A stretch of 64,000 nt of DNA from Cellulomonas edaphi (GCF_030362815.1 NZ_JAUCGR010000002.1:806001-870000), one strand, 5' to 3'; counted from the stretch's first letter, positions 24,550-34,145 are shown. Notes: generated by a model from the letters alone, not told the origin. Made by a program: numbers and translations.

Positions 24550-26193
24550 ATGTCCTTGCGTCCCCGTCCCTCCCGCACCCTGCGCGTGGCCCTCGCCGCC
24601 GCCGTGCTCGCCCTCGCCCTGACGGCGTGCAGCGGCGAGGAGTCGCCCTCCGCCGACCCGTCCGGCTCGGCCTCGGCGTCCTCGGCCACGCCCGTCGACG
24701 GCGGCGACCTCACGTTCGCCATCGGCAACGACCCGATCTCGCTCAACCCGTCCGGCATCGGCTCGGGCAACGACACGCTCTACGTGACGCGTCAGCTCGT
24801 CGACTCCCTCGTGTGGCAGGACCCGGCCGACGGCTCCCTCAAGCCCTGGCTCGCCACGGCGTGGAAGGCCAACGCCGAGCAGACCGAGTTCACGTTCACG
24901 CTGCGCGACGGCGTGACGTTCTCGGACGGCACGCCGTTCACGGCCGCGTCGGTCAAGGCCAACTTCGACGACACGGCGGCCGCCGGCGCCAAGAGCTCTG
25001 CCGTCGGCAACTTCATCGGCTACAAGGGCACGACCGTGGTCGACGACCACACCGTGACCGTCGCGTTCGAGTCGCCCAACGCCGCCTTCCCGCAGGCGAC
25101 CAGCACCGTCGCGCTCGGCTTCGTCGCCGACTCCACGCTCGCCATCCCGTACGACGACCGCGCGTCGGGCACCGGCGTCATCGGCACCGGCCCGTTCGTG
25201 CTGGACCACTACACCAAGGACACCGAGACCGTCCTCACCGCGCGCGACGGCTACGCCTGGAGCCCGCAGGACCGCGACGGCGCCGGGGCACCGCACCTCG
25301 CGAAGGTCACGTTCCAGGTGGCCCCCGAGGCCAGCGTCCGGACGGGCTCCCTGACCTCGGGCCAGGTCCAGGTGATCGGCGGCGTGCAGCCCACCGACAT
25401 CGCGACGCTCGAGCAGGCCGGCCTGACGCTCGTGCACCGCGCCAACCCCGGCATCACGTTCGGCCTGACCTTCAACGGGGCGTCCCCGTTCGGCAAGGAC
25501 CCCGCGGTGCGCGAGGCGATCTCGCTCGCCGTGAACCCCACCGAGATCCGCGACACGGCGCTCACCGAGGGCTTCGCCGTGGCCGTGAGCCCGCTCGCGA
25601 GCACGACGCCCGACGTCGCCGACGAGAGCGCGCACCTCGTGACCGACCCGGCGAAGGCCGCCTCGGTGCTGGAGGCCGACGGCTGGGCCAAGGGCAGCGA
25701 CGGCATCTACGCCAAGGCCGGCACCAAGCTCGCCCCCACGCTGGTCTGGATCACCAACTTCGGGCCCAACCAGACGTCGGTCGAGCTGATCCAGTCCGAG
25801 CTCAAGGCGGTCGGCATCGACGCGAAGCTCTGGTCGGGCACCGTGCCGGACTTCCAGGCCAAGCTCGCCGCGGGTGACTTCGACCTGGTGTGGGGCAACC
25901 TCTCCCGCGCCGACGGAGACGTGCTGCGCACGCAGTACACGACCCAGGGCACCAACTTCTACAAGATCGACGACCCGGAGCTCGAGAAGCTGCTGCAGGA
26001 CCAGCTCGCGGCCGGCGACCCGGCGGAGCGCAGCAGCCTGCTCGCGCAGGCGCAGGAGCGGCTCGTCACGCAGCACCACGTGGTCCCCGTGCACGAGCTG
26101 ACCACCTACCTGGGGCTCTCGGACAAGGCCCACGGCATCGAGCTGGGAGCGGACTCGCGCCTCGACCAGCTGACGACGGCCTGGGTGGGCTGA
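24550..26193 (+). CDS. Oligopeptide-type ABC transporter substrate-binding lipoprotein (family 5)
   Basis: A 547-aa extracytoplasmic binding protein. The signal peptide ALAAAVLALALTAC ends with lipobox Cys27. Family-5 landmarks are LVDSLVWQDPADGSLKPWLA, FTLRDGVTFSDGTPFTAASV, GTGPFVLDHYTKDTETVLTA and FGKDPAVREAISLAVNP. GGAGACC precedes ATG 24550. Operon position and the SAM-IV switch suggest a sulfur-containing ligand (methionine peptides, glutathione-like or thioether compounds); the ligand cannot be read from sequence. A terminator hairpin follows at 26211. Confidence 0.93.
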   Translation: MSLRPRPSRTLRVALAAAVLALALTACSGEESPSADPSGSASASSATPVDGGDLTFAIGNDPISLNPSGIGSGNDTLYVTRQLVDSLVWQDPADGSLKPWLATAWKANAEQTEFTFTLRDGVTFSDGTPFTAASVKANFDDTAAAGAKSSAVGNFIGYKGTTVVDDHTVTVAFESPNAAFPQATSTVALGFVADSTLAIPYDDRASGTGVIGTGPFVLDHYTKDTETVLTARDGYAWSPQDRDGAGAPHLAKVTFQVAPEASVRTGSLTSGQVQVIGGVQPTDIATLEQAGLTLVHRANPGITFGLTFNGASPFGKDPAVREAISLAVNPTEIRDTALTEGFAVAVSPLASTTPDVADESAHLVTDPAKAASVLEADGWAKGSDGIYAKAGTKLAPTLVWITNFGPNQTSVELIQSELKAVGIDAKLWSGTVPDFQAKLAAGDFDLVWGNLSRADGDVLRTQYTTQGTNFYKIDDPELEKLLQDQLAAGDPAERSSLLAQAQERLVTQHHVVPVHELTTYLGLSDKAHGIELGADSRLDQLTTAWVG

Positions 26194-26210
26194 CACCCCC
26201 GGCACAGCGA

Positions 26211-26245
26211 GAGGGGGCGGGCCCGCAGCACGCGGGTCCGCCCTC
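26211..26245 (+). terminator. Terminator after the oligopeptide-type ABC operon
   Basis: GAGGGGGCGGGCCCGC pairs with GCGGGTCCGCCCTC (one G-T pair, small offset) across the loop AGCAC, and CGTCGTCGTG follows. Placed 17 nt after the SBP stop and 30 nt before the convergent proB stop, it probably serves both directions. Confidence 0.75.
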
Positions 26246-26278
26246 GTCGTCGTGCCCGCGCGGTGCACGGGCGAGGAG

Positions 26279-27418
26279 TCAGCGCCGCCGGCGCACCAGC
26301 ACCAGGTCGTCCCGGTGCACCAGCTCCCGGTCGTAGCCGGGGCCGAGCTCGACCCGCAGGTCCGAGGTGGCGCGACCGAGCAGCCGTGGGACCTCGTCGG
26401 ACCCGTACTGCACCAGGCCACGGGCCACGACAACCCCCGCGGAGGTCACGAGCTCGACGGGGTCGCCCGCCTCGAACTCCCCCTCGAAGCCGGTCACGCC
26501 CGCGGGCAGCAGGGACGTCCGGCGCTCGACGACCGCGCGCACGGCACCCTCGTCGAGGACCAGGCGCCCGTGGGCCTTGGCCGCGTGCGCGAGCCACAGC
26601 AGGCGGATCGACGAGCGCCGCCCGGTCGCGGCGAACCAGGTGCCGACATCGTCGCCGGCCAGCGCGCCCGCGGCCTGCGCGGCCGACGTGAGCACCACGG
26701 GGATGCCCGACTGCGTGGCGATGGCGACCGAGTCGAGCTTGGTCACCATGCCCCCCGTGCCGACCGCGCTCCCCCGGGAGCTGACGTCGATCCCGTCGAG
26801 GTCTGCCGGGCCCTCGACCCGCTCGATCCGGCGCGAGCCCGGCCGCGACGGCGGGCCGGTGTACAGCGCGTCGACGTCGGTGAGCAGCACCAGGGCGTCG
26901 GCGTGCACGAGGTGCGAGACCAGCGCGGCGAGCCGGTCGTTGTCACCGAACCGGATCTCCTCGGTCGCGACCGCGTCGTTCTCGTTGATCACCGGGACCA
27001 CACCGAGGTCGAGCAGGCGCGTCAGGGCCCGGTGCGCGTTGCGGTAGTGCCCGCGGCGCACGGTGTCGTCGGCCGTGAGCAGCACCTGCCCGACGCGCAG
27101 GCCGTGCTCCCCGAAGGCGCGCGCGTAGTGCGCGACCAGCAGCCCCTGGCCCACCGACGCCGCGGCCTGCTGCGTGGCGAGGTCGCGCGGGCGAGCGGGC
27201 AGACCGAGCGGGCCGATGGCGGCCGCGATCGCACCCGAGGAGACGAGCACCACCTGCCCGCCGGCGGCCCGACGCGCGGCCAGGACGTCGACCAGCGCGC
27301 GGAGCCGCGCGGGGTCGAGGCGACCGTCCGGGCTGGTCAACGACGACGAGCCCACCTTGACCACCACGCGCGCCGCCGCGGGCAGCTGCTGACGCTCGAT
27401 CAGGGCGGGGGCGGTCAC
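26279..27418 (-). CDS. proB: Glutamate 5-kinase
   Basis: First step of proline synthesis, phosphorylating glutamate at the gamma carboxyl; feedback-inhibited by proline in most bacteria. The 379-aa protein has an amino-acid-kinase domain (VVVKVGSSSLTSPDGRLD, VSSGAIAAA, VINENDAVATEEI, FGDNDRLAALVSH, GTGGMVTKL) and a C-terminal PUA domain (about 285-370). GTG 27418-27416 is chosen because homologues begin just before ERQQL; no strong Shine-Dalgarno is seen and the frame is open for 20 more codons. It follows obgE with a 138-bp gap containing a hairpin. proA, its usual neighbour, is 22 kb away. Confidence 0.95.
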   Translation of the reverse strand: MTAPALIERQQLPAAARVVVKVGSSSLTSPDGRLDPARLRALVDVLAARRAAGGQVVLVSSGAIAAAIGPLGLPARPRDLATQQAAASVGQGLLVAHYARAFGEHGLRVGQVLLTADDTVRRGHYRNAHRALTRLLDLGVVPVINENDAVATEEIRFGDNDRLAALVSHLVHADALVLLTDVDALYTGPPSRPGSRRIERVEGPADLDGIDVSSRGSAVGTGGMVTKLDSVAIATQSGIPVVLTSAAQAAGALAGDDVGTWFAATGRRSSIRLLWLAHAAKAHGRLVLDEGAVRAVVERRTSLLPAGVTGFEGEFEAGDPVELVTSAGVVVARGLVQYGSDEVPRLLGRATSDLRVELGPGYDRELVHRDDLVLVRRRR

Positions 27419-27493
27419 CCCCGCATTGTGCCCCGGCCCGCGCGCGCCGTCCGGCACCATCCGACGCGCGGACGGCACGGCTCCCGGCAGACC

Positions 27494-27525
27494 ACCGGCC
27501 CGACGCGAGGTCGCGCCGGGCCGGT
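27494..27525 (-). terminator. Hairpin between obgE and proB
   Basis: ACCGGCCCG (27494-27502) and its exact complement (27517-27525) enclose 14 nt. It lies 32 nt after the obgE stop on the minus strand and has no U-run. It may be a weak terminator or a processing hairpin. Confidence 0.5.
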
Positions 27526-27556
27526 CAGGTCCGTGCTCTGCTGCCGGTGCGCGCCG

Positions 27557-29080
27557 TCAGGCGTCGTCCGCGGGGTCGGCCCAGTGGCCCTGCTCGCGCT
27601 CGGTCCACAGCTCCTCGCGGGCGAGGGCCTTGGCGTCCATGCGCTCCTTGTACTCGATGCGCTTCTCGCCGCGGGTCGGACGCGTGCGCTCCTCGATCCG
27701 CACGTCGGTGCCGCGGGGGCCGCCCAGCAGCTCCGAGCCGGTGAGCATGGTGGGCTCCCAGTCGAAGACGACGGAGTTGTGGTCGGGACCGATCCGCACC
27801 TCGTCGCCCGCCACCGCGCCGGTCGCGAACAGCCGCTCCTCGATGCCGAGCCGCGCCAACCGGTCGGCCAGGTACCCGACCGCCTCGTCGTTGGAGAAGT
27901 CCGTCTGACGCACCCAGCGCTCGGGCTTCTCCCCGCGCACGGCGAACCAGACCGCACCGCCGCTCTCGCGCCGCGTGACCGTGAAGCCCGCGTCGTCGAC
28001 CGCCTTGGGCCGCAGCACCACGCGCGTCGCCTCCGGCACGGGCGCGTCGCGACGCGCCTTCTCCACCAGCTCGGCCAGCGCGAACGTCAGCGGGCGCAGG
28101 CCCTCGTGCGACGCCGTCGAGATCTCGAAGACCTTCATGCCGCGCGCCTCGAGCTCGGGCTTGACCAGCTCGGCCAGGTCCCGCGCCTCGGGCACGTCGA
28201 TCTTGTTGAGCACGACGATGCGGGGCCGCTGGTCGAGCGGGACGCGACCGCCCTCGATGCCGAGGTCGCCCGCGTAGTGCGCGAGCTCCGCCTCGATCAC
28301 GTCCAGGTCGGAGATCGGGTCGCGGTCCGGCTCGAGCGTCGCGCAGTCGAGCACGTGCACCAGCACGGCGCAGCGCTCGATGTGGCGCAGGAACTCGAGG
28401 CCGAGACCCTTGCCCTGCGACGCCCCGGGGATCAGGCCGGGGACGTCCGCCACCGTGTAGCGGGCCGATCCGGCCTGCACCACCCCGAGGTTGGGGATGA
28501 GCGTCGTGAAGGGGTAGTCCGCGATCTTGGGCCGGGCCGCGGAGATCGCCGCGACGAGGCTCGACTTGCCGGCGCTCGGATAGCCGACGAGCGCCACGTC
28601 GGCGATCGTCTTGAGCTCGAGCACCACGTCGAGCTGCTCCCCGGGCTCCCCCAGGAGCGCGAACCCGGGCGCCTTGCGGCGCGGGGAGGCCAGCGCGGCG
28701 TTCCCGAGCCCGCCGCGGCCGCCGGCGGCCACGACGAACTGCGCGCCCGTGCCCACGAGGTCGGCGAGCACCTCGCCGTCGGTCGACTTCACCACGGTGC
28801 CGTCCGGCACGCCGAGCACCAGGTCCGCCCCCGTGCTGCCCGCGCGGTGGTCGCCCATGCCCTGCGTGCCGCTGGGGGCGTGCCGGTGCGGCAGGTGGTG
28901 AAACTCGAGCAGCGTGGTGACCTGCGGGTCGACCTGCAGGATCACGGAGCCGCCGTTGCCGCCGTTCCCGCCGTCGGGCCCCGCCAGGGGCTTGAACTTC
29001 TCGCGGTGGATGGACGCACAGCCGTGCCCACCGTCACCGCCGGCCGCGTACAGCACGACCCGGTCGACGAATGTCGCCAC
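27557..29080 (-). CDS. obgE: GTPase ObgE/CgtA
   Basis: An essential ribosome-assembly and stress GTPase. The 507-aa protein shows the Gly-rich Obg fold ([29 protein letters not shown]), then the G domain with G1 [11 protein letters not shown]2/G3 [12 protein letters not shown] and [11 protein letters not shown]4 NKID, and an actinobacterial-type C-terminal OCT domain ([20 protein letters not shown]). A further acidic/basic tail follows. An AGGAGGAACAGCTGTG context precedes ATG 29080-29078. It follows rpmA with a hairpin between, the standard rplU-rpmA-obgE order. Confidence 0.97.
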   Translation of the reverse strand: MATFVDRVVLYAAGGDGGHGCASIHREKFKPLAGPDGGNGGNGGSVILQVDPQVTTLLEFHHLPHRHAPSGTQGMGDHRAGSTGADLVLGVPDGTVVKSTDGEVLADLVGTGAQFVVAAGGRGGLGNAALASPRRKAPGFALLGEPGEQLDVVLELKTIADVALVGYPSAGKSSLVAAISAARPKIADYPFTTLIPNLGVVQAGSARYTVADVPGLIPGASQGKGLGLEFLRHIERCAVLVHVLDCATLEPDRDPISDLDVIEAELAHYAGDLGIEGGRVPLDQRPRIVVLNKIDVPEARDLAELVKPELEARGMKVFEISTASHEGLRPLTFALAELVEKARRDAPVPEATRVVLRPKAVDDAGFTVTRRESGGAVWFAVRGEKPERWVRQTDFSNDEAVGYLADRLARLGIEERLFATGAVAGDEVRIGPDHNSVVFDWEPTMLTGSELLGGPRGTDVRIEERTRPTRGEKRIEYKERMDAKALAREELWTEREQGHWADPADDA

Positions 29081-29116
29081 AGCTGTTCCTCCTTCGCTCT
29101 ACGTTCGGTCTACACG

Positions 29117-29151
29117 ACGAAGGGGCGCACCGCACCGGTGCGCCCCTTCGT
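29117..29151 (-). terminator. Hairpin between rpmA and obgE
   Basis: A perfect 15-bp stem, ACGAAGGGGCGCACC (29117-29131) with its complement at 29137-29151 and loop GCACC, begins 35 nt after the rpmA stop. There is no U-run on the minus strand. It may attenuate transcription into obgE so that ribosomal proteins exceed the GTPase. Confidence 0.7.
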
Positions 29152-29185
29152 ACGAGAATTCGTGGTGCTGCTCAGACCTCTGGGG

Positions 29186-29443
29186 TCACGCCTCGACGGC
29201 CACGATGTCGATGACCTTGCGGCCACGACGCGTGCCGAAGGTGACCGCACCGGGGGTCAGCGCGAACAGCGTGTCGTCGCCGCCACGGCCGACGTTGACG
29301 CCGGGGTGGAAGTGGGTGCCGCGCTGGCGGACGATGATCTCGCCGGCCTTGACGACCTGGCCACCGAAGCGCTTGACGCCCAGGCGCTGGGCGTTCGAGT
29401 CCCGGCCGTTGCGCGAGGAGCTCGCGCCCTTCTTGTGTGCCAT
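29186..29443 (-). CDS. rpmA: 50S ribosomal protein L27
   Basis: Binds near the peptidyl-transferase centre of the 50S subunit. The 85-aa protein begins [20 protein letters not shown], with [20 protein letters not shown] and [20 protein letters not shown], all diagnostic. The N-terminus starts directly with the functional tail, without the cleavable extension found in some Firmicutes. It follows rplU by 60 nt. Confidence 0.98.
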   Translation of the reverse strand: MAHKKGASSSRNGRDSNAQRLGVKRFGGQVVKAGEIIVRQRGTHFHPGVNVGRGGDDTLFALTPGAVTFGTRRGRKVIDIVAVEA

Positions 29444-29503
29444 GACGAACCTGCTTTCGTGCTCAGAAGATGGGGGCCGCGGCCCGACGGCCGCGGTGCG
29501 AGA

Positions 29504-29824
29504 TCAGGAGATGCCGGTGACCTTGAGGCGGGTCAGCTGCTGGCGGTGACCCTTGCGCACGCGGTAGCCCGTCTTGTTCTTGTACTTGAGGATGTCGATC
29601 TTGGGACCCTTCTCGTCCCGCACGACCTCCGCCGTCACCGTCACCTTGGCCAGGGCCTTGGCGTCGGTGGTGATCTTGTCACCGTCGACCAGCAGCAGCG
29701 CCGGCAGCTCGACCGAGGCGCCCGCCGCGGCGGCGAGACGGTCGACAACAACGATGTCGCCGACGGCGACCTTCTCCTGGCGGCCGCCAGCCTTCACGAT
29801 CGCGTACACCACGTTGCTGCTCAT
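29504..29824 (-). CDS. rplU: 50S ribosomal protein L21
   Basis: The 106-aa L21, which binds 23S rRNA early in assembly. [20 protein letters not shown] at the start, then [10 protein letters not shown], and the C-terminal signature [21 protein letters not shown] [23 protein letters not shown] 29824-29822 is preceded by GCAGAG. It is first in the rplU-rpmA-obgE cluster, behind a good promoter at 29977-30005. Confidence 0.97.
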   Translation of the reverse strand: MSSNVVYAIVKAGGRQEKVAVGDIVVVDRLAAAAGASVELPALLLVDGDKITTDAKALAKVTVTAEVVRDEKGPKIDILKYKNKTGYRVRKGHRQQLTRLKVTGIS

Positions 29825-29976
29825 CTCTGCTCGTCGAACTGCTTGCTGTCTGCGGGTGCCGCGCCGGCACCCGCGCACGACCCGTCCGACCGGCCGGAAC
29901 CGGTGGGGTGCGGGGTTCGCATAGGCGCCGCAGCGGCGGCACGGTGATCGGCGCGCACCAGACGCGCCGACAGTCC

Positions 29977-30005
29977 AGGGTACGGACCCAGCACCCCAGG
30001 GTCAA
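29977..30005 (-). promoter_or_regulatory. rplU promoter
   Basis: On the minus strand, -35 TTGACC (30005-30000), 17-nt spacer, -10 TACCCT (29982-29977), about 150 nt before the rplU start. The resulting 5' leader (about 29825-29970) is Pro/Arg-coloured GC-rich sequence in which I see no ORF or recognisable leader fold. Confidence 0.75.
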
Positions 30006-30081
30006 ACCTGGACGGCGGCACTCGGGCCCGTCCGGTCCCCGACGTGACGAAGGCCACGCCGGCGACCGGTGCCGTGCGCGA

Positions 30082-33000
30082 TCAGTGGGTCCCCGGGTGG
30101 GCCTCGTCGGCATCGTGCGCCGAAGCGGCCTCGTCGGACGCGTCCGGTGCGGGCTCTGAGGTCGGCTCGGCCGGCTCGTCGGCGTCGGCCGGCTCGTCGG
30201 CGTCGTCCGCCTCGTCGGCGTCGTCCGCCTCGTCCGCGTCGAACAGATCGGGCGCCACGGGCGTCAGCGCGAGCGGCGCGTCAGCCGGCGCACCAGGCTC
30301 GAAGTCCGGAAACGCGGCGAGCACGTCCAGCACGGCACGCTGCGGCTCGGCCGGTGCCTGCCCGTCCCCCGCCACCTCCTTCGCCGGCTCGTCGGTGCTC
30401 GCCTCGGTCTCGACGACCCAGGCGACCGGCTCGTCCGTGCTCACTGCCGTGTCGGACCCAGCCTCGACGGTCGGGAGGTCGGCCGGTGCCGCGTCGGCCG
30501 CGGGCGCCTGCGACGGGTCGCTGCCGTGGTCGTGATCGTGGTCGTGATCGTGGTCGTGCTCGTGCGCGTGGGCCGCCGCGGCGGCGATCGTGGCGAGCGT
30601 GGCCTTCACCGCCTCGCGCGCCTCGGGCAGCACCGGCACGGCCGTGTGCGGACCGGTGCCCACGGGCTCCTTGACCGCCGCGCCGCCGCGCTTGCGGCGC
30701 GCACGCTTGACCTCGCCCGCGGGTGCGACGCTCTCGCCGACCGCCTGCGCGGCGCCCGCCTCGGGCCGCCCGTTCTTCTCGATCGGCTCGTCGTGCACGA
30801 TGAAGCCGCGCCCGTGGCAGTGCTCGCACGTCTCCGAGAACGCCTCGACGAGCCCCTGGCCCACCCGCTTGCGGGTCATCTGCACCAGGCCGAGCGAGGT
30901 GACCTCGGCGACCTGGTGCTTGGTGCGGTCACGCCCCAGGCACTCGACGAGGCGGCGCAGCACGAGGTCGCGGTTCGACTCGAGCACCATGTCGATGAAG
31001 TCGACGACGATCATGCCGCCGATGTCGCGCAGGCGGAGCTGCCGCACGATCTCCTCGGCCGCCTCCAGGTTGTTGCGCGTGACGGTCTCCTCGAGCGTGC
31101 CGCCCGAGCCGGTGAACTTGCCCGTGTTGACGTCGACGACCGTCATGGCCTCGGTGCGGTCGATGACGAGCGACCCGCCCGAGGGCAGCCACACCTTGCG
31201 GTCCATGCCCTTGGCCAGCTGCTCGTCGATGCGGTGCGCGGCGAACACGTCGCCCGTGCCCGCGTACTTCGACACCTTCTGCGCCAGGTCGGGCGCCAGC
31301 TCGTCGATGTACGACGAGATCGTCGACCACGCCTCGTCGCCCTGGACGATGAGCGAGCCGAAGTCGTCGTTGAAGATGTCGCGGACCACGCGGATCGCCA
31401 TGTCCGGCTCGCCCTGGAGCAGCGCCGGCGCGGAAGCCGACTTCGACTTCTTCTCGATCGCCTCCCACTGCGACTGCAGCCGCGCGATGTCGGCGCGGAG
31501 CTCGTCCTCCGAGGCGCCCTCGGCGGCCGTGCGCACGATCACGCCCGCGGACTCGGGCACCACCTCGCGCAGGATCTTCTTGAGCCGGTTGCGCTCGACG
31601 TCCGGCAGCTTGCGGCTGATGCCGGTCATGCCGCCGCCCGGCACGTACACCAGGTAGCGGCCGGCCAGCGTGACCTGCGACGTGAGGCGCGCGCCCTTGT
31701 GGCCGATCGGGTCCTTGGTGACCTGCACGAGCACCGAGTCGCCCGACTTGAGCGCCTGCTCGATGCGCCGGGCGGAGCCGCCCTCGACGTTCGCGGCGTC
31801 CCAGTTGACCTCGCCGGCGTAGAGCACGGCGTTGCGGCCCTTGCCCACGTCGACGAAGGCGGCCTCCATGCTCGGCAGCACGTTCTGCACGCGGCCGAGG
31901 TAGACGTTGCCCACCATCGAGGCCGACGCCTGGTTGGAGACGTAGTGCTCGACGAGCACGCCGTCCTCGAGCACGGCGATCTGCGTGCGGCCGCCCTTCT
32001 CCCGCACGATCATCGAGCGGTCGACGGACTCCCGGCGGGCCAGGAACTCGGCCTCGGTGATGATCTGGCGCCGACGACCCGCGTCGCGCCCCTCGCGGCG
32101 GCGCTGGCGCTTGGCCTCGAGACGCGTGGAGCCGCGCAGCGCGGTCACCTCGTCGCTCGCGGACCGCGTGCGGGCCGCGCGCGGCTCACCGGGCTCGGCG
32201 TCCCCGGCCCGGGCGGACCCACGACGACGACGGCGACGACGGCTCGACGAGCGCGGCTCGCCACCCTCGGCGTCGCTCTCGTCGGACTCCTCGTCGTCGG
32301 TCTCCGCGTCACCGGCCTCGGCGTCGGAGGCGACGGCCTCGGACTCGTCCGCGTCGGAGGACTCGGGACGACGGCGGCCACGGCCACCCCGACGGCGACG
32401 ACGGCGCGGCGCGCTCCCCGCGCCCTCCTGCTCGTCCTCGTCGGCCTCGTTCTCGGTCTCGTCCGCCTCGTTCTCGTCCGTCTCGACCTCGTCGGCCTCG
32501 ACGTCGTCGACCTTCTCCGTGCCGAGCTCGTCGACGACGCCCGTCGGGACCTCGTCCTCGACGACCTCGTCCTGGCCCACGCCGGACTCGTCGTCCTGCG
32601 TCGCCGCACGGGGCGGCTCGCCGCCGCGGCCACGACGCCCTCGACGACGCGAGCCGCGACCGCCCGACGCGGCGGGCTGCTCGTCGGCACCCTCGAACGC
32701 GATCTCGGCGTCGGCCGCCTCGTGCTCGCGGGCCGCCTCGGAGATGGCCTCGGGAGAGCCGGCGCTGGAGGTGGCACGGCGACGGCGCTGCCGCGTGGCG
32801 GTCGGGTCGGGCGCCTGGAAAAGCAGCGCGGTGGTGGCCAGACGGGGCGACGACGGCGCCTGCTGCCCGGCGGCCGCGGAGGCGTCGGGCTGCGTGGCAC
32901 TCGTGCTCGGTGCGTCCTTGGCGGCGCGCGTCGCGCGTGACCTGGCCGGCGCCTTCTCGGTGCCGGCGAACGCGGCCAGGACGTCGAGCGCCGGGGCGGT

Positions 33001-33801
33001 CGGCGCCTGCGCCTCGTCCTCGGCGGGCTCCTCGGCAGGCTCCTCGGTGGCGACGGGCTCGTCCGTGGTCGACGGCTGCGCGACGGGCGCCTGCTCGACG
33101 AGCGCGCCGGGCGCGGCAGCGGGCCGCGAGCTGGCGCGACGGCGACGGGCCGGAGCGGCGGCCTGCTCCGCGGCCGCCTCGGCTAGGGGCGCCTGCGCTG
33201 CGGAGGCGGTCTCGGTGGGCGCTGCCGCGGCGGTCTCGGTCTGCGCTGCGGCGTCGGCCGGTGCCGCCTCGGCGGCCGCGACCGGGCGCGTGGCGCGCTT
33301 GCGGGTCTTCGCCGCCTTGGGCGCCGCCGTCGGGGCCTCAGCGGAGGCGGCGGGACCCGCGGCCTCCGTGGCGGCGTGTGCGGCGGCGGAGACGTCGACG
33401 CCGGTCGTCGTCGCGCTCGGGGCGTCCGTGGCGAGCGGCGCGGGCGCGCCGGCCTTGCGACCGGCACGGGCACGGCCGGCGCGCGGGGCAGACGACGCGG
33501 TCGCATCGGCAGCCTCGGCTGCGGCCTCTGCCGGGACGGTTCCGTCTGGCTCACTGGCGGCCTTGCTGCGCTTGCGCGCGGGCTTCTTCGCCGCGGCCTC
33601 GTCGGGCTGGGACGGCTCGGCCACGGTCGCGGGCTCCGCGGCGGCGGGTGCCGCAACGGATGCGGTGGTGGCGGCGGGCGCTGCGACGACGGCGTCCGGA
33701 GCGGCCACGCTCCTGGTGGCGCGGCGGCGGCGGGCCGGGGCCGGCGCCGCCTCACCCCCGGCCGGCGTGGTTGCTGCGGACTCGGAAGTGTTGTCGGACA
33801 T
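30082..33801 (-). CDS. rne: Ribonuclease E/G with long disordered extensions
   Basis: Main endoribonuclease of mRNA decay and rRNA processing. The 1239-aa protein has a low-complexity N-terminal 590 residues alternating Ala/Pro-rich, basic ([10 protein letters not shown]) and acidic (DEADETENEADEDE) blocks. The catalytic core starts near residue 597 (RSMIVREKGGRTQIAV) with an S1 domain (MVGNVYLGRVQNVLPSMEAA), catalytic Asp residues in VVDVNTGKF (about 890) and VVDFIDM (about 933), and the zinc-link CEHC at 992-995. The C-terminal tail is acidic and carries a His/Asp tract (about 1077-1092). The scaffold arm at the N-terminus is the actinobacterial arrangement. ATG 33801-33799; the longer open frame upstream is a shadow opposite cydAB. 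Confidence 0.95.
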   Translation of the reverse strand: MSDNTSESAATTPAGGEAAPAPARRRRATRSVAAPDAVVAAPAATTASVAAPAAAEPATVAEPSQPDEAAAKKPARKRSKAASEPDGTVPAEAAAEAADATASSAPRAGRARAGRKAGAPAPLATDAPSATTTGVDVSAAAHAATEAAGPAASAEAPTAAPKAAKTRKRATRPVAAAEAAPADAAAQTETAAAAPTETASAAQAPLAEAAAEQAAAPARRRRASSRPAAAPGALVEQAPVAQPSTTDEPVATEEPAEEPAEDEAQAPTAPALDVLAAFAGTEKAPARSRATRAAKDAPSTSATQPDASAAAGQQAPSSPRLATTALLFQAPDPTATRQRRRRATSSAGSPEAISEAAREHEAADAEIAFEGADEQPAASGGRGSRRRGRRGRGGEPPRAATQDDESGVGQDEVVEDEVPTGVVDELGTEKVDDVEADEVETDENEADETENEADEDEQEGAGSAPRRRRRRGGRGRRRPESSDADESEAVASDAEAGDAETDDEESDESDAEGGEPRSSSRRRRRRRGSARAGDAEPGEPRAARTRSASDEVTALRGSTRLEAKRQRRREGRDAGRRRQIITEAEFLARRESVDRSMIVREKGGRTQIAVLEDGVLVEHYVSNQASASMVGNVYLGRVQNVLPSMEAAFVDVGKGRNAVLYAGEVNWDAANVEGGSARRIEQALKSGDSVLVQVTKDPIGHKGARLTSQVTLAGRYLVYVPGGGMTGISRKLPDVERNRLKKILREVVPESAGVIVRTAAEGASEDELRADIARLQSQWEAIEKKSKSASAPALLQGEPDMAIRVVRDIFNDDFGSLIVQGDEAWSTISSYIDELAPDLAQKVSKYAGTGDVFAAHRIDEQLAKGMDRKVWLPSGGSLVIDRTEAMTVVDVNTGKFTGSGGTLEETVTRNNLEAAEEIVRQLRLRDIGGMIVVDFIDMVLESNRDLVLRRLVECLGRDRTKHQVAEVTSLGLVQMTRKRVGQGLVEAFSETCEHCHGRGFIVHDEPIEKNGRPEAGAAQAVGESVAPAGEVKRARRKRGGAAVKEPVGTGPHTAVPVLPEAREAVKATLATIAAAAAHAHEHDHDHDHDHDHGSDPSQAPAADAAPADLPTVEAGSDTAVSTDEPVAWVVETEASTDEPAKEVAGDGQAPAEPQRAVLDVLAAFPDFEPGAPADAPLALTPVAPDLFDADEADDADEADDADEPADADEPAEPTSEPAPDASDEAASAHDADEAHPGTH

Positions 33802-34145
33802 CACGCGAGGTGCTCCTGGGTACCGCGAACCACCGTCCACACAAGTGGCGGCCCGTGGCGGGTCGGTCGTCGCTCGCGTGTCAGCGCGGCGACGGAAGTC
33901 GTCGGTCGTGGCTGCTGCACCTGGCCGGGGCCATCGCCTGCCGGACGAGTTCCCGGGCCCCGATCGGGGACCTGACGGACTGCCTGGCGGCGGCTGGCGC
34001 ACGCGACGTGGTCGATGCTGCGAGCTCACGGGTCCGCGCGGCGGTGTGGACGCCTCGAGAACCGTGAGCAGTATCGCACAGGCCGTCCCCGCAGGCCCGC
34101 CGACGCCGCTGCGCGACCCGCAAAGAATTTGACAGCACGTCAGTA

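Noticed and set aside
4316..26278. Mobile element origin of the sulfur block
   Set aside because: No transposase, integrase, tRNA end or flanking direct repeats are visible, and codon/base use looks like the neighbours; only the split of proB and proA hints at insertion.
26252..29947. A 1231-codon plus-strand frame across proB, obgE, rpmA and rplU
   Set aside because: Antisense shadow of certain genes, with composition typical of a complementary frame and no recognisable domain.
32145..33780. Repetitive Ala/Glu/Arg coding DNA considered as a CRISPR or tandem array
   Set aside because: No regular unit or spacer structure; it is the low-complexity arm of RNase E.
34129..34134. TTGACA taken as the cydA -35 box
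   Set aside because: No -10 hexamer at 16-18 nt; the sequence there is the palindrome 34146-34165. Kept only as a note.
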